This document shows, piece by piece, positions 4,828 to 5,054 of a stretch of 5,054 bases of DNA. Each line of letters starts with the position of its first letter. Position 1 is the first letter of the stretch. The position numbers and the translations under genes are program-made. Under the pieces are notes generated by a model. That model searched no databases. It had not been told where the DNA came from and worked only from the letters and a program-made list of their open reading frames with translations. This stretch comes from Planctomycetota bacterium (GTDB lineage: Bacteria > Planctomycetota > Phycisphaerae > UBA1845), in contig JADFMZ010000260.1 of assembly GCA_022563615.1 (NCBI GenBank), positions 1-5,054 of the forward strand, written 5' to 3'.

Positions 4828-5054
4828 GACGATCCTCCATGATCTAGGGACTCCAATATCCTAACCCTGAAGTCATCGGTCATCCGAACCCAAAACCCAC
4901 AAAACAACGTGTGACCATGCACTAGGCCAATCCGCAACCCAGACTCCGGACAAGTCGTCTACGGATTCCCAACCCCCGGAAGGGAGGCGAAAACCAATCG
5001 GTGCGACGTGACGCTCCAACAGACTGGACCTCCGCCAAGAGCGTCACGAACTCG
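4828..5054. other. Right-edge region without a recognisable gene
   Basis: This stretch holds the leader of the IS630-type fragment and its possible outer end near 4923, then unassigned sequence. One minus-strand frame is open from the right edge to a TAG at 4922-4924 (about 43 codons), but I do not recognise its translation. It could be the end of a gene cut by the insertion, or chance. Confidence 0.3.
5007..5048. repeat. 10-bp perfect inverted repeat with 22-nt spacer
   Basis: CGTGACGCTC (5007-5016) and GAGCGTCACG (5039-5048) are exact reverse complements. No T-run follows within the window, so there is no basis to call it a terminator. It could be a hairpin, a protein-binding site or part of a repeat that continues past the edge. 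Confidence 0.4.

Larger units (their letters stand above)
4276..4922 (-). mobile_element. Remnant of a third IS630-type element (N-terminal half and upstream end)
   Basis: It comprises the transposase fragment and about 95 bp upstream of its start. A possible outer end is the TA at 4923-4924: read inward on the minus strand it gives TAGTGCATGGTCACAC, which resembles IS630-type ends in beginning TA-GTGC. The partner end has been lost, so no inverted repeat can confirm this. The other side is cut by the IS4 element at 4276. Confidence 0.4.

Noticed and set aside
1..5054. CRISPR array, tRNA or rRNA, toxin-antitoxin or defence genes
   Set aside because: I saw no regularly spaced repeats, no tRNA-like cloverleaf, no rRNA sequence and no defence-type domains. 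The window is explained by IS elements and one partial gene.

Overview
This 5,054-base window is an insertion-sequence (IS) cluster in a bacterial genome of moderately high G+C. It holds one apparently intact IS630-family element, one intact IS4-family element, and the halves of two further IS630-family transposases that lie directly against the ends of the IS4 element. The only clearly non-transposon gene is a partial reading frame at the left edge. It starts as an ECF-type sigma factor (region 2) and continues in frame into a domain that I recall from secreted proteins of Planctomycetota (start around NNRYLS, then a cysteine-containing motif). The host is therefore probably a planctomycete, possibly Phycisphaerae-like. 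This is inferred from recalled family resemblance, not from a search.

Layout. 1-620 (minus): chimeric sigma/secreted-domain frame running off the left edge. 621-793: its upstream region, with two tandem hairpin-forming repeats (683-750). 794-1968: complete IS630-family element flanked by TA on both sides, with 30-bp imperfect terminal repeats, a strong promoter and a 361-residue transposase on the minus strand. 1971-2576 (minus): right-hand remnant of a second IS630-type element, made of the C-terminal 85 residues of its transposase followed by a small, apparently translationally coupled 102-residue protein of unknown function. 2577-4275 (plus): IS4-family element with perfect 14-bp terminal inverted repeats and a 477-residue DDE transposase with a perfect YREK signature. 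4276-4827 (minus): N-terminal half of a third IS630-type transposase, which carries an A7 run where a -1 shift restores the family reading frame. 4828-5054: non-coding as far as I can see, with a 10-bp inverted repeat near the edge.

The most notable signal is the 5' leader of the IS4 transposase. A 16-bp RNA stem (14 Watson-Crick and 2 G-U pairs, 2766-2781 with 2796-2811) buries the whole ribosome-binding site and ends on the base before the ATG. A second copy of the anti-ribosome-binding-site strand (CCTTCCTTGGT) lies 31 bp upstream, inside the promoter spacer, and would appear only in read-through transcripts. This looks like strong translational self-restraint of the transposase.

The IS4 element has no visible target duplication, and its two flanks seem to come from IS630 transposases of different subgroups. 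The locus therefore looks like the product of recombination or adjacent deletion rather than one simple insertion. The frame fusion at the left edge is a separate possible rearrangement in the same cluster.
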